A DNA stretch of 64,000 nt from Chenopodium formosanum (lineage: Eukaryota > Streptophyta > Magnoliopsida > Caryophyllales > Amaranthaceae). This document shows positions 10,257 to 20,684 of this stretch, piece by piece (the first letter of the stretch is position 1; each line of letters begins with the position of its first letter). The notes under the pieces were generated by a model. It was not told where the DNA came from. It searched no databases and worked only from the letters and a program-made list of their open reading frames with translations. Where the stretch lies: contig CM044877.1 in assembly GCA_024500155.1 (NCBI GenBank), positions 29,139,001 through 29,203,000 on the forward strand, in the 5' to 3' direction. The position numbers and the translations under genes are program-made.

Positions 10257-11624
10257 ACTCAGCCAAAGCAGCAGCATCCACCTCAGCCATAGGCGGGCCT
10301 CCCCACTTTCTGCGGCAATATGCCACTCTTGTTTCTTTACCGGCTTGTATGCCATGTTTTGTTGTATCTTTACCAACTATGGGGTTGGGTTAACAATTTA
10401 TTTTTTGTTTCTTCACCGAATGTAACTCCGGTTAACACAACTTATGGCCTTTGAGCCATTTTAAATATTTAATGAAGTATTCCGACTCAGTCGGTTGTTT
10501 ATACCTGTTTGTGTTTGAGTTTTTCAATTTGAATTTTGCGTATGTTTGCAATTCTTTAATATTTTGCCTAACTTAAAAAAGCATGCGGCAATTTGCAGTC
10601 CGAGTGCTCTTGCCCCTGGACGACTGTGTGGTTGGTTTTATTTCAGATTGATTGATTGGCTTGAAAATACTTGATACTAGAAGTATGGAGTGTTTTTAGG
10701 CCAATCAATCACAATGGTGATTGCCCCAAACCAAATGCATAGTCGGTCATTAGAGCGGGTGCTTTGAGCTTCTTACCTAGGCGGTTATATCCCGTCTGGG
10801 GTTAACACATAGCCATTACACAAAATCTTTTGCCCCAATAGGGAGAGTGAGTGCAACTTTGGAATAAATAACCTAAGTGAGAACTTCAGCCGGTGACCGA
10901 CTGATGCCCCAGGGCATCCGGTATTCGGTAACTTAATCGTTCTTCATAGATTATTCTGGTCAGACGGCTATGAGTTGACCAATTCGCTCATTCAATTTTT
11001 GTCGTCTGTATAGGTACATAGAACCGACAAATAGTCTGTTCTCTGCGACGATTGCACCCGGAGGGGTGTCGCCTTTGTCCATGTTGGGACAGGCGGTTTT
11101 ATAAAATAAGCAACCATCCGGCCATTTTAGCCTTTGGTCTTATTTGAGACTAGTTGTATAGCCACTAAGCGTTTTTGTTCTTAGTTTTTAATCGGACCAT
11201 TGGCCAAGCGTTATTACAACATTAAATTTACACTAAGTGTCGAACTTTTTTGGTTGAACGAATAGTCCGTCTGGGTATTACCCATGCGGACAAGCAATTA
11301 TTAAATTACACTAAGTATCAAATTTAGTTTTTTAAACAAAGAGTCCTTCTGAGTTTTACCAAGGCGGACTAGGACAAGCAATTACAACATTAAATTACAC
11401 TAAGTATCAAACTTAGTTAGTTAAACAAAGAGTCTGTCTGAGTATTACCCAGGCGGACAAACAATTATAACATTGAATTATACTAAGTATCAAACTTAGT
11501 TAGTTAACAAAGAGTCCGACTGAGTATTACCCAGGTGGACAAGCAATAAAAATGGCAAACTAATGCCGCAAACAAAGTCTGAATTCTCATTAATTGACTT
11601 ACTGTTTACAAAAATTTACATTTC
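10257..11624 (-). other. Non-coding region of element D between aORF and integrase
   Basis: No domain-bearing ORF is present. It contains the 3' end of the antisense gene and, at 11210-11548, a tandem array. Confidence 0.7.
11210..11548. repeat. Four tandem units of about 80-84 bp in the 3' region of element D
   Basis: Units at about 11210-11289, 11290-11373, 11374-11456 and 11457-11538, plus a fragment, share CACTAAGTATCAAACTTAG and GTCTGAGTATTACCCAGGCGG-like segments. Tat elements are known to carry tandem repeats between pol and the 3' LTR, and some of these have expanded into satellites. Confidence 0.8.
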
Positions 11625-12973
11625 TCAAAAGTAGTACTTTTTTAAGTTATCTACATTCCAAGTTCTAGGAAGACGCCGGCCGTCTGGGGTTTTCAGACGG
11701 TAGGTGCCTTCCCTGACTTCTTCATAAATCCGGTAGGGGCCTTCCCAATTAGGGGTTAGCTTCCCAACCTCATTGGCCCCACTGGTTGCCTCCATTTTTC
11801 GTAACACAAAGTCATCAACTTTCAAAGGACGCTTGTGCACTTTCTTGTTATAGGCTCTGGTCATTCTCAAATGGTATATCTCATGGTGCAGGGCAGCGTT
11901 GCCCCTGCGTTCCAGGTGGGAGTCCAATGCCAGCCGCATGGCCTCCCAATTTTCCTCTTCATCATAAAGCATGACTCTGAGAGTCGGCTCGTAGTGTTCA
12001 ATTGGCAAGATGGCTTCAGCACCGTATACCATAAGAAATGGGGTTTCTCCGGTTGCCCCTTTGGCAGTAGCCGGATGGCCCATAGGACATGAATTAGCTC
12101 TTCTGCCCATAAGCCACCGGCTCTCTCAATTTTCTTTTTAATGTCGTCTAAGATAAGTTTGTTGAAGGCTTCAACTTGGCCGTTTGCTTGGGGTCGGCCG
12201 ACTAATGCAAAACAATGTGAGATGTCCTGATCTCCCAACCAAGTCTTAAGATGAGGGGTTTCAAACTGAGGGCCATTATCAAAGACCATAGACATAGGTA
12301 CCCCAAACCGGGTGATGATGTTCTTCCATATGAAAGAGATGACATCCTTTGTCTTGATGTTCTTAACCGGCTTAGCTTCTACCCATTTGGTGAAATAATC
12401 TACAACCACCAAAATGTATCGCTTTCCGCCTGGAGCAGGCGTATAAGGACCCAAGATATCCATGCCCCATTTATCAAACAGGACTAGGTTGTGGATTGGC
12501 GTCAGGTCAGTAGCCGAGCGGTGAATAAGCTTGCCAAACCTCTGGCATTTATCACATCTCTTCACCAACTCTTTAGCGTCTGCTTCAAGAGTAGGCCAAA
12601 AGTAATGCCTCCTAGCTCTGACGGCTAGGGACCTGCCGCCTATATGAGAGGCACAGTACCCAGCATGCAATTCTTCGAGAACTTCTTTCCCCTTTTCAGG
12701 GGTAAAACACTTCAATAGAGGTTTAAGGAAACCCGCCTTGAAGAGCTCTCCGTTTCTCAACTCGAAGTTTGCTGCTCGCTTTTTCATGACGGCTGCCTCC
12801 TGTGGTGAATCAGGAAGTTTGCCGTCTGCTAAATATGCCCGGTTGCCATCCATCCAGGTAGAGCTTCGGTCTAAGATTCCAATGGGCTCTTCATGTATGC
12901 TTCTCTTTTCAAGAACTTCCCAAAAGACCGACTGAGGCGTATCACAGCAGGCGGATGAAGCCAATTTGGACAA
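11625..12973 (-). pseudogene. Element D integrase
   Basis: On minus, the zinc-binding HHCC region (HAGYCASHIGG...CDKCQRFG) lies near 12540-12690. The DDE core follows: Asp in GMDILGPY, Asp in FDNGPQF, Glu in GQVEAFNK. A GPY-type C-terminal module (NWEGPYRIYEEV) ends at DNLKKYYF (11625). Residues are in order and at normal spacing. One frameshift near 12090 splits the protein into two overlapping ORFs (12973-11867 and 12110-11625), and a stop at about 12982 separates it from RNase H. It would insert cDNA into the genome if intact. Confidence 0.92.
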
Positions 12974-12982
12974 CGCATCCGC

Positions 12983-14249
12983 CTAATTGTTATCCGACCT
13001 AGGCACTTGATTCAGACGGCATTCCTCAAGTGCCTCAGCCTCTTCTTTGACTGCCTGAATGTATTTGATCATAGCCGGATGAGTTGCCTCATATTTTCCC
13101 TCATACAGGCTAACAACCAATTGTGAATCAGAGTAGGCGTCAATTTTAGTTGCCCCTGCTGCCTTACACATGCAGATTCTGGCTAGTAGGGCTTCATACT
13201 CCGCCTCGTTATTTGAGGCTTGAAATTTAAACCGCAGTGCATATTCAAATCTGTTCTCCTCAGGGGATTCATATATAATTCCTGCACCGCAGCCGTTCTT
13301 CGTTGAGCTTTCGTCTACATACACTTTCCAAACCTGGTCAATGTTATCCGGTTGCACCGGTCGTGTCATTTCAACAATGAAGTCGGCAAACGCCTTACCT
13401 TTCACTGCCTTTCTAGGTTCAAAAGTGATTTCAAGACTTTGCATTTCAATAGCCCATTTCAACATTATGCCAGATGAATCCAAAGTAGACATTGGCCGCT
13501 TGAGGGGCTGGTCAGTGTAAATTACCACCGGATGAACCAGAAAATATTGTTTTATTTTCTTGAAAGCCATATACAGGGCAAGGCCAAATTTTTCTACCAT
13601 GGGGTACCAGAGCTCGGCATTTTTTAGAACATGGCTAATGAAATAGACCGGGAGCTGAACGTCGTCTCTCTCAGCAAGGAGAACAACACTGAGGGCATGA
13701 TCTGAAACGGCTAGGTACATGTATAACACCTCTTTAGGAAGTGGACTAACAAGCCTTGGCAAAGAGTGCAAGTGTTCTTTCAGTCGTTGAAAAGCCGCCT
13801 CAGCATCATCTCCCCACTCAAATCTGGTCTTCTTCCTGATTGCTTGGAAGAAGTAAAGGAACCTCCCCAATGGCGCCAAGCAATCGGTTAGTCTTTGTGC
13901 TTCCTTGACAGTGCGGGGTGACTTCATGTCAATTACCGCATGTATCTTCTCGGGGTTAGCCTCTATCCCCCTTTGATCAATCAGGAATCCGAGAAACTTC
14001 CCAGACTCAACACCAAAGACGCATTTCTTAGGATTTAACATAACCTTATGCCGCCTGAGTGTGGTAAAGGTTTCTCGGAGATTAGCAAGGTCATCCGCCT
14101 GCTGCTTGGATTTGACTATCATGTCATCAATGTACGCCTCTACATTCCTCCCAATTTGATTAATAAAGATCGCATTAATCGTCCGTTGGAATGTAGCCGG
14201 CGCATTTTTCAAGCCAAACGGCATCACAGTGTAAAAGAATAACCCCTGA
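12983..14249 (-). pseudogene. Element D reverse transcriptase (C-terminal part), degenerate Ty3 RNase H and archaeal-type RNase H
   Basis: The frame runs from the break with solo LTR G (FFYTVMPFGLKNAPATF) through catalytic YIDD (codons at 14123-14134) to a Ty3-type RNase H (YLAVSDHALSVVLL), where catalytic acids are missing. A second RNase H follows, of the archaeal-like type (VYVDESSTKNGCGAGI, NNEAEYEALLA, DAYSDSQLVV), with its acidic residues retained. This double RNase H is diagnostic of the Tat lineage. The computed ORF to 14335 extends into the solo LTR and is not real beyond 14249. Confidence 0.92.
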
Positions 14250-15929
14250 TGTAACACCCCCGATTTACTACTAACAATAAACAATAAATAAAAGAAAAAC
14301 AAACAACTTTTAAATAAAATTGCGGAAGCATACACCTAAATCGGAGGTATTACCGACACACTCAACAACCTGTCAAATGTTAAGGCTTAAAAAAATCCCA
14401 ATAATTACAACCTAATAAACTAGGTGAGCTATTTATACAATTTTACAAACTCGTTATAGCATACTAATCGATCACTTGAGCTCCCTTTAGCTATGATCAC
14501 TTGATCAAACCTGCTTATACAAACTTGACTGCTCACCATTAAGGACAAATTCCAAAATAGATCATTGCAGGGCCACCATAAGAATAAGACATGGCCACAA
14601 ACACAAGTAGCAAAACAAAATAACACACACGTCAGCAAAAAAGCTGAGTAATCACCACATATCAGAATACAAAGAATAATATAATAATTAACATTACTAG
14701 ATCAATTAAACAATGTAGTTCGAAACTACATTACACATGGTACTCTGAAAAATAACCTTTATCAACTCAACCTCGAATAATAATATGAACTTTTACTCAA
14801 TTAACTCATATAACCCATAAGTGTGCCATGCTCGTTGTTCTATACCTAGCCTTGGACATGGGTAATTCGAATAAAACCAACAAGTATAAAAACTTGAATA
14901 CTCTCAATAACTAGAAAACACCTTGAACCAGACTACATATGGGTCAATCCCACTGTAGGAGACCATAGAAAAAAAATAAATAAATATTGTACCTCATTCT
15001 TAACTCATGATCATTATCTCATTACCAACATGCCAAGGACTAAGGTCTATAACGCCGAACCTCAAACCAATAACAAAATAATAATCTCAACCTTTTGATC
15101 TCATACATCGATCAAGTAATCTTTCACATGATAATAAATTCTCAATATTGGCACATGTTCCCAAATAACATGACAATTTGATTCATAAACATCTCAACTC
15201 TTAGAGAAATAATACTTATAACCCAAATATAATCAAATCTCAACCCAAAAAATAATACTCTGCATAAATAACCCTAAAACCTCAATATAACAATACTCCC
15301 TAAAATAACAACATTAAAAACCTTAACACGAATAACACAATAATCAATTCGAAAATTAAATCATATAATACAGTACAACAAAAGTAATACAATATTCAAT
15401 ACCAATCAAATCATATAATACCATATAATAATCAATTATATACATGTACAAGATTACAAATAATAAATCATACAATTCATATATAATAATAAGAAACAAA
15501 CAACTCCAAAATAAGTTCCGTGTGATTACATAAAATAAATAATATAATCAAATTATAAACAAACGATCTAAGTAAGGGTTGACAGTGTGATTACCTTTGG
15601 ATAAATTAACAGAAGCAATAAAAGATCGAGCGACGTTGAAATGCACAACGTTTGATCATTATACAAAACATATTATGGTGGAGCTCTTTATAGAAAAATA
15701 AAAATAATGAAGATTAGAGAATAAAAACTAAACTTTTTACAAGAATCAATTTTGGGTTTGATTAATAAATCCCACGCAGAAGAAATAGGAACAGTGGCTC
15801 CCTTTTTTTTAATAAAGTTAAATATTTATATATACATATAAAAATCTAATTTATTTTATAAAGATTCCAACGAAAAAGTACAACTCAAATTTTATCTTTT
15901 ATTAAATCATAAAATATATGGGTATTACA
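14250..15929. mobile_element. Solo LTR G inside the reverse transcriptase of element D
   Basis: It begins TGTAACACCC and ends GGGTATTACA, flanked by perfect TSDs CCTGA (14245-14249, 15930-15934). The two ends form a 10-bp imperfect inverted repeat, so orientation cannot be read from the ends. It is AT-rich with no coding capacity. RT of element D reads through seamlessly when it is removed. Its start resembles LTR F (54449). Confidence 0.88.
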
Positions 15930-15934
15930 CCTGA

Positions 15935-16434
15935 TCAGTGACGAAGGCCGTCTTTCCTTGATCTTTCTTCCACAGGGGTATCTGATGGAAGCCGGAGTAG
16001 GCATCCATAAAACTCATCAAGGCATGCTCGGTTGTCGAATCAACCAGACTGTTGATCTTAGGAAGTGGATAACTGTCTTTGGGACATGCCTTGTTGAGGT
16101 CTGTGTAATCAACACACATACGCCAGGTACCATTCGGCTTCTTTACAAGCACAACATTCGCCACCAAGTCGAGGAAATTACATTGCCGAATGAACCCAGC
16201 GTCTAACAGCTTTTTAACTTTGGCAGCTGCCGCCTGACTTCTTTCCTTGTCGTGATTTCTTTTCTTTTGCCAGATGGGCTTCTTTTTAGGGTCCACGGCG
16301 AGTTTGTGGACAGCAAGATCCGGGCTGATGCCTAGCATTTCTTCCACTTCAAAGGCAAAAATGTCTTTGAATTCTTTCAGCAGAAGGTGCAAGTATGCAC
16401 CCAACTTAGCATAAGCAATCATCCCAACCTTCAC
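15935..16434 (-). pseudogene. Element D reverse transcriptase, N-terminal part
   Basis: The minus frame shows CVDYTDLNKACPKDSYPLP and SFMDAYSGFHQIPL, the classic gypsy RT motifs, preceded by the HKLAVDP...KKR stretch. It is broken by solo LTR G at the DQGL position and continues at 14249. A stretch with stops (about 16435-16680) links it to protease. Confidence 0.92.
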
Positions 16435-16682
16435 AGTACGCTCTGGACAGTTGTCGTCCAGAGGTATATCAACATGTTCTCCAGCCGGTTGGGGACGGAG
16501 CTCATCTGACCGTTCACCGGTCAGTGATTGCTATTTTTTCTCTTCCTTCACCTCCACCAGCAGAGGTGCCTTTCTTTTCTTCCCGGCTGCTGGTGGGGCT
16601 GGTACTAGGTCGGCATCCTTGACATTGTCAAGGTCTATTGACAACTTCTGATCCCCATTAGAAAGCACTCTCGGGCCGTCTT

Positions 16683-17110
16683 CTAATCCCCATTCAAGGA
16701 ACCAACAGAGCCGTCATCCCTCTCATACTTGATGAGCATGAGGGAAGGGATGATTACAGCCTTGACTTCGTTGAGGGTTGGCCGGCCCAAAATAATGTTG
16801 TAGGCAGTCAGCTCCTCAACGACCAAGAACTTGACGACTAGGTGTCGCCCTTTTCCTTTCTCACCCAGCCGGATTGGTAAATCAACCCTTCCGACTAGGT
16901 AAACCATTCCACCCCCAAAACCAACCAAGGGGTGGGTAACCGGATGCATGCTGCTATCATTGTATTTTAGCTTTTGCAGGCACCGGAGGCTGATGATGTC
17001 TGATGAGCTGCCGGTGTCAATAAGGATCCGTCCAACCAGCTGGTTGGCTACCTCAATGACGACCTGGTCATCATGCGGACGGCAGACGCTGCCCCTGTCC
17101 TTCTTAGTGA
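16683..17110 (-). pseudogene. Element D aspartic protease
   Basis: The minus frame has the active site LIDTGSSSDI near 16990-17025, followed by a flap-like GFGGG and a C-terminal YNIILGRPTLN motif typical of gypsy retropepsins. The frame is open from about 17110 to the stop at 16683, although the track ATG begins only at 16949. It would cleave the gag-pol polyprotein. Confidence 0.85.
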
Positions 17111-17144
17111 TTAGGACGTCTGGGAAGGAGGAGCTTGCAGACGC

Positions 17145-18347
17145 CTACTCATCATCAGCTTTGTTCATCTTTCGCAGATGGCTCTTGGTGCCCCGGATGG
17201 TAGGGCCACCGCATGAGAACCCGCCTGCTATTGTGTAGACCGGGTCCTTGTGATTGTCCAAACTACTAGCAGGCTTGGGGGTCTTAGACGACTGCCCCGG
17301 ATTCTGCTTATTAGTCCCTTTGGACTTAGAAATGTAGGACTTTAACATCCCTTTGTCAGCTAGACGGTCCAACGCCCGTTGAAGGATGAAGCAGTCGTTG
17401 GTGTCATGGCCAACTTCCTCATGATATTGGCAGAATTTGTTTTTTTTCCTTGATTGAATGGAGCTTTTCATTGGATTCGGCTTCTCTAGGGACAGCCGGT
17501 CCTTAATTTCCATGAGGATGGAGTTGCTGTCCTTGTTAAACTCGTACTTAGGGACGTACGGTTTAAATTCTTTCTTCTTCTTCTGGGACAGCTGATCAGA
17601 GTCACTAACTGCCCAGACTTTTTTTCTTTTCTTGCTCTCTTCTTTCTTTTTGGCTGGCTGAGCAGCCCGGCTGTTTTTCTGTTTGTCAGACTTCTTGGAC
17701 TCCGACTGATTACCAGGCGTACAGAGGTCGGTTGCTTGAATATAGCTTTCCGCCTCCCTTAGAGCCGCCTGTAAAGTGAAAACCCCTTTTCTGACTAGGT
17801 CGAACTTAAAAGTTGACCCGTCTCTCAGACCCTTGAAAAAGTATGTAAAAGCTACCTCATCAGATAGTCCTTGAATCTGAATTCTAATCAAATTGAACCG
17901 CCAGACATAGGAGCGCATCCTTTCTCTCTTCCCCTTCTTAATGGTGCTCAAGTCAAGGCTTGTTTTCTTAGCAGGGATGTTCATTGAGAAGTAAGAAGCA
18001 AACAGGAAGGGAAGCTTCCTGAAACTATCAATGGACCCGGCTGGAAAGTTGCCAAACCATTGTTGGGCAATGCCCTTCAACGTAGCCGGGAAGCATCGAC
18101 ACCAAGTGGCATCATCCAACCCTTGTAAGTACATGAGGTTGGTGTAAGCCATGAGGTGATCTTCCGGATTGGTGGTACCGTCATAGGTACCTACCAACAC
18201 ATTTTTAACCTTGGCCGGTTGTGCCGCCTCGGTTATCTCCTGGGTGAACGCAGAAGGTTGTTCACTTAGGCGGAGCAGACGGAGCTGCCAATCAAGTGGA
18301 TGGACATTGTGATATGCCGCCTGACCTCCGAAGAAGGACGACTGCAT
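17145..18347 (-). CDS. Element D gag (retrotransposon capsid), main open part
   Basis: This 400-residue open frame contains a Retrotrans_gag core at residues about 45-170 (GTTNPEDHL, QQWFGNFPAGSI.SF, MRSYVWRFN). A Lys-rich linker follows, and then a CxxH...HxxxxC-type segment (CQYHEEVGHDTNDCFIL). It is the longest uninterrupted ORF of element D. The true gag begins further upstream (frame continues in 18363-19060 with stops), so this is the capsid portion without its N-terminus. It would form the virus-like particle with cDNA inside. Confidence 0.85.
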   Translation of the reverse strand: MQSSFFGGQAAYHNVHPLDWQLRLLRLSEQPSAFTQEITEAAQPAKVKNVLVGTYDGTTNPEDHLMAYTNLMYLQGLDDATWCRCFPATLKGIAQQWFGNFPAGSIDSFRKLPFLFASYFSMNIPAKKTSLDLSTIKKGKRERMRSYVWRFNLIRIQIQGLSDEVAFTYFFKGLRDGSTFKFDLVRKGVFTLQAALREAESYIQATDLCTPGNQSESKKSDKQKNSRAAQPAKKKEESKKRKKVWAVSDSDQLSQKKKKEFKPYVPKYEFNKDSNSILMEIKDRLSLEKPNPMKSSIQSRKKNKFCQYHEEVGHDTNDCFILQRALDRLADKGMLKSYISKSKGTNKQNPGQSSKTPKPASSLDNHKDPVYTIAGGFSCGGPTIRGTKSHLRKMNKADDE

Positions 18348-18362
18348 ATAGTAAGCTGGATA

Positions 18363-19060
18363 CTAAACGTAGATCTGAGAAGGTACATACGGTGCAGTCC
18401 CGATCATATGAGGGCCAAAGTGGACGATATTACCGCCTGTCTGAATCTCATGTAGGGAAAGTGCATTCCCTACAGAAGTATTGTTGAAGCTGTCTGGAAA
18501 ATTCGACGTAGAAGCTGACTCAGACAACTGTTGATATCTCTTCCGGTTGATGATCTCCCGGGCATCAAGAGTTGATTTTTTGCTTCCCACCGGCTGTTGA
18601 GTCTAGCGGGTGTTCTTGGTATTCCTCTTAGGAAGAAGAATTTTTTACCAATCAATGGTCCTGGCTGCCTTTTCCTTTAGATGAGGAGTTGGCTACTGAT
18701 CTATGACTAACTTCCCCTTTTCCAGAGGAGTCTTCTTAGCTGACTGACCCTTACTTGGGCCAGCCCGGCTCTTAATGATCAGATCTTTGATTTCACCCTT
18801 TAAACTCGTCATGAACCTCATGAGCTCATCTCGGGTGACAGGAGCTGATCCAGCCGCCGTATGGGTTTCCCCTTCCGGCTGCCCAGGGGGTCGATTTGTA
18901 CCCGCCTGGGTGGCACCCCGCTCCAGAGTGTCTCTGGGCCGGATGCGCTTGGTTATCAGAGAGCCATCATTGGCTTTATAGGTTTCGACCTGAGGATCTT
19001 TATCCTCCTAGTCTGTAAAAACTTCCAGGTCATCGCCTAGACGGTTAGGAGGTGGTACAA
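18363..19060 (-). pseudogene. Element D gag N-terminal region
   Basis: The frame continues upstream of 18347 with stops at about 18362 and several between 18600 and 19010. It is basic and polar, with DELMRFMTSLKGEIKDLI near 18790-18830, which is a common gag N-terminal motif in Tat elements. The segment ends just inside the right LTR and PBS. Confidence 0.6.
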
Positions 19061-19082
19061 ACTCTTAAACAATCTTCGAGGT

Positions 19083-19106
19083 ACTCTCCCCACAGACAGC
19101 GCCAAA
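19083..19106 (-). promoter_or_regulatory. Primer-binding site of element D
   Basis: The minus strand reads TTTGGCGCTGTCTGTGGGGA directly after the 5' LTR end. TGGCGC...GGGGA is the normal form for Tat PBS. The tRNA was not assigned. Confidence 0.7.
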
Positions 19107-19531
19107 TGTTTTGGGTGTTTTTGTCCCTTGGGAGAGTTACGTCACGAAGTCTGGTCCGGCTGAGTTGCACCTGCAAAACAACGAAGACTCCGGGTGGTTG
19201 GAGCTCCGCCTCCGATGGTCAAGTTAGTAACTTGAAAGGAAATAAAGAGTACGGAAATTTAGGTGGGGATCTGCTTGGATTCCAAGCTCAGGTGTTTCTC
19301 TGATGAGAGAGAATGTAGGTGTAATAAATGATTGAATGTGTCCCCAAAATGGGGAAGTATCTCCCTATTTATAGGGTCATTGGAGAATGTGCCCCTATCT
19401 AGGTCACTTGACCTAAATTTCAGTGGGCTGCTCCGTTTTACGGCGCTTCTTGGGATTTGGGCCCTTGAAGGCCGCCATTTCAGAGATGTATAAAAGGGGG
19501 CCACGTGTCTAGGGTATTTTTATCCTAAACA
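19107..19531 (-). repeat. 5' LTR of element D
   Basis: This is 425 bp, TGTTTTGG to AAACA on plus. A TATAAATA on minus (19366-19373) supports minus-strand transcription. It closely matches 6723-7145. Confidence 0.9.
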
Positions 19532-19536
19532 ATTGT

Positions 19537-20684
19537 AATATGCAACAATCGCTAGAAGGATGTGAACGGATTTAAGCATTGCGACTGGAGAAAAGGTTTC
19601 ATCATAATGAATACCATGAACTTGTCTGTAACCTTTTGCTACCAATCAAGTTTTGTAAATGAATACATTTCCATCTTTGTCAGTTTTCAACTTGAAAATC
19701 CACTTACATCCGATAGGTATGTAGCCTTCGGGTAAGTCAACCAAGTCCCAGACTTGATTTTCAAACATGGAATCCATTTCAGATCTCATGGCCTCTTGCC
19801 ATTTAGCAGATTCTATGCTTGCCATCGATTGCTTGTAGGTTTCCGGTTCATCTCCATCCATGATTAGGATGTCCTGATTCTCGGTTAAAAACAATCCGAG
19901 ATATCTATCAGGTTGAGATCTCAGCCTCTAAGACCTACGTAGGGTAATGGACTGAGCATTTGCATTATCGATTCGACTTTGCATATTTTAACCTTCGTCA
20001 ATAGATGCTACTTGAGAACTTTGATTGTCATTTTGATTTTGTTGCTCATCCTCACGAACTTCGTCGAGTTCGATTTTCCTCCCACTTTGTCATTTTGGAA
20101 AGGTGCTCCTTCTCCAAAAAGACACCATCGCGAGCAACAAACACTTTGTTCTCCGATTTGTTGTAGAAGTAATACCCTTTGGTTTCTTTTGGGTAGCCCA
20201 CAAAGTAAACCTTATCAGATTTGGGATGAAGCTTACTAGAAATAAATTTCTTAACGTCTGCTTCGCATCCCCATATCCTTAGAAAAGTCAACCTAGGAGG
20301 TTTGTTCGTCCATAATTTGTATGGAGTCTTTTCTACAGCTTTCGATGGAGCACGGTTCAGTGTTAGTCAATAGTTAAAAGTGCATGTCCCCAGAAATAGA
20401 TTGGAAGATCACTAAGACCCATGGTTAATTGTACCATGTCTAACAAGGTTCAATTTCTCCGTTCGGATACTCCATTCCATTGTGGGGTTCATGGAGGTGT
20501 TAGTTCTGAAAGTATGCCATGATCTTTCAAATGGTCATCGAATTCTTGGCTCAAGTATTCATCTCCTCGATCTGATCGAAGGGCTTTGATTTTCTTGCCA
20601 AGCTGATTTTCCACCTCACTCTGAAATTCTTTGAACTTGTCAAACGAATCAGATTTGTGCGACATTAGGTAGACATAGCCATAT
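19537..20684 (-). pseudogene. Element A integrase C-terminal half and RT N-terminal half
   Basis: On minus, starting at the solo LTR B-prime junction, the integrase core continues with ALRSDRGDEYLSQEF and NGVSERRN. A variable linker with many stops follows, then the RT start (ESAKWQEAMRSEMDSM, WDLVDLPEG, GCKWIFKLKTD, YDETFSPVAMLKS). The frame resumes after element D at 6722. The 19646-19894 ORF is the RT start only. Confidence 0.85.

Larger units (their letters stand above)
6723..19531 (-). mobile_element. Element D: Tat-lineage Ty3/gypsy retrotransposon
   Basis: LTRs 6723-7145 and 19107-19531 begin TGTTTTGG and end AAACA, with TSD ATTGT (6718-6722, 19532-19536). On minus the order is gag, protease, RT, RNase H, an extra archaeal-type RNase H, and integrase. 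Between integrase and the 3' LTR lies a long antisense ORF, a known hallmark of several Tat elements. The minus-oriented PBS next to the right LTR reads TGGCGCTGTCTGTGGGGA; I did not assign the tRNA. A purine tract (GTGAAGGGAAAA on minus) adjoins the left LTR. Solo LTR G (14250-15929) interrupts RT. Without it the element is about 11.1 kb. Confidence 0.9.

Noticed and set aside
11210..11548. Regularly spaced repeats considered as a CRISPR array
   Set aside because: Units are contiguous and about 83 bp without unique spacers, and the context is a plant gypsy element.
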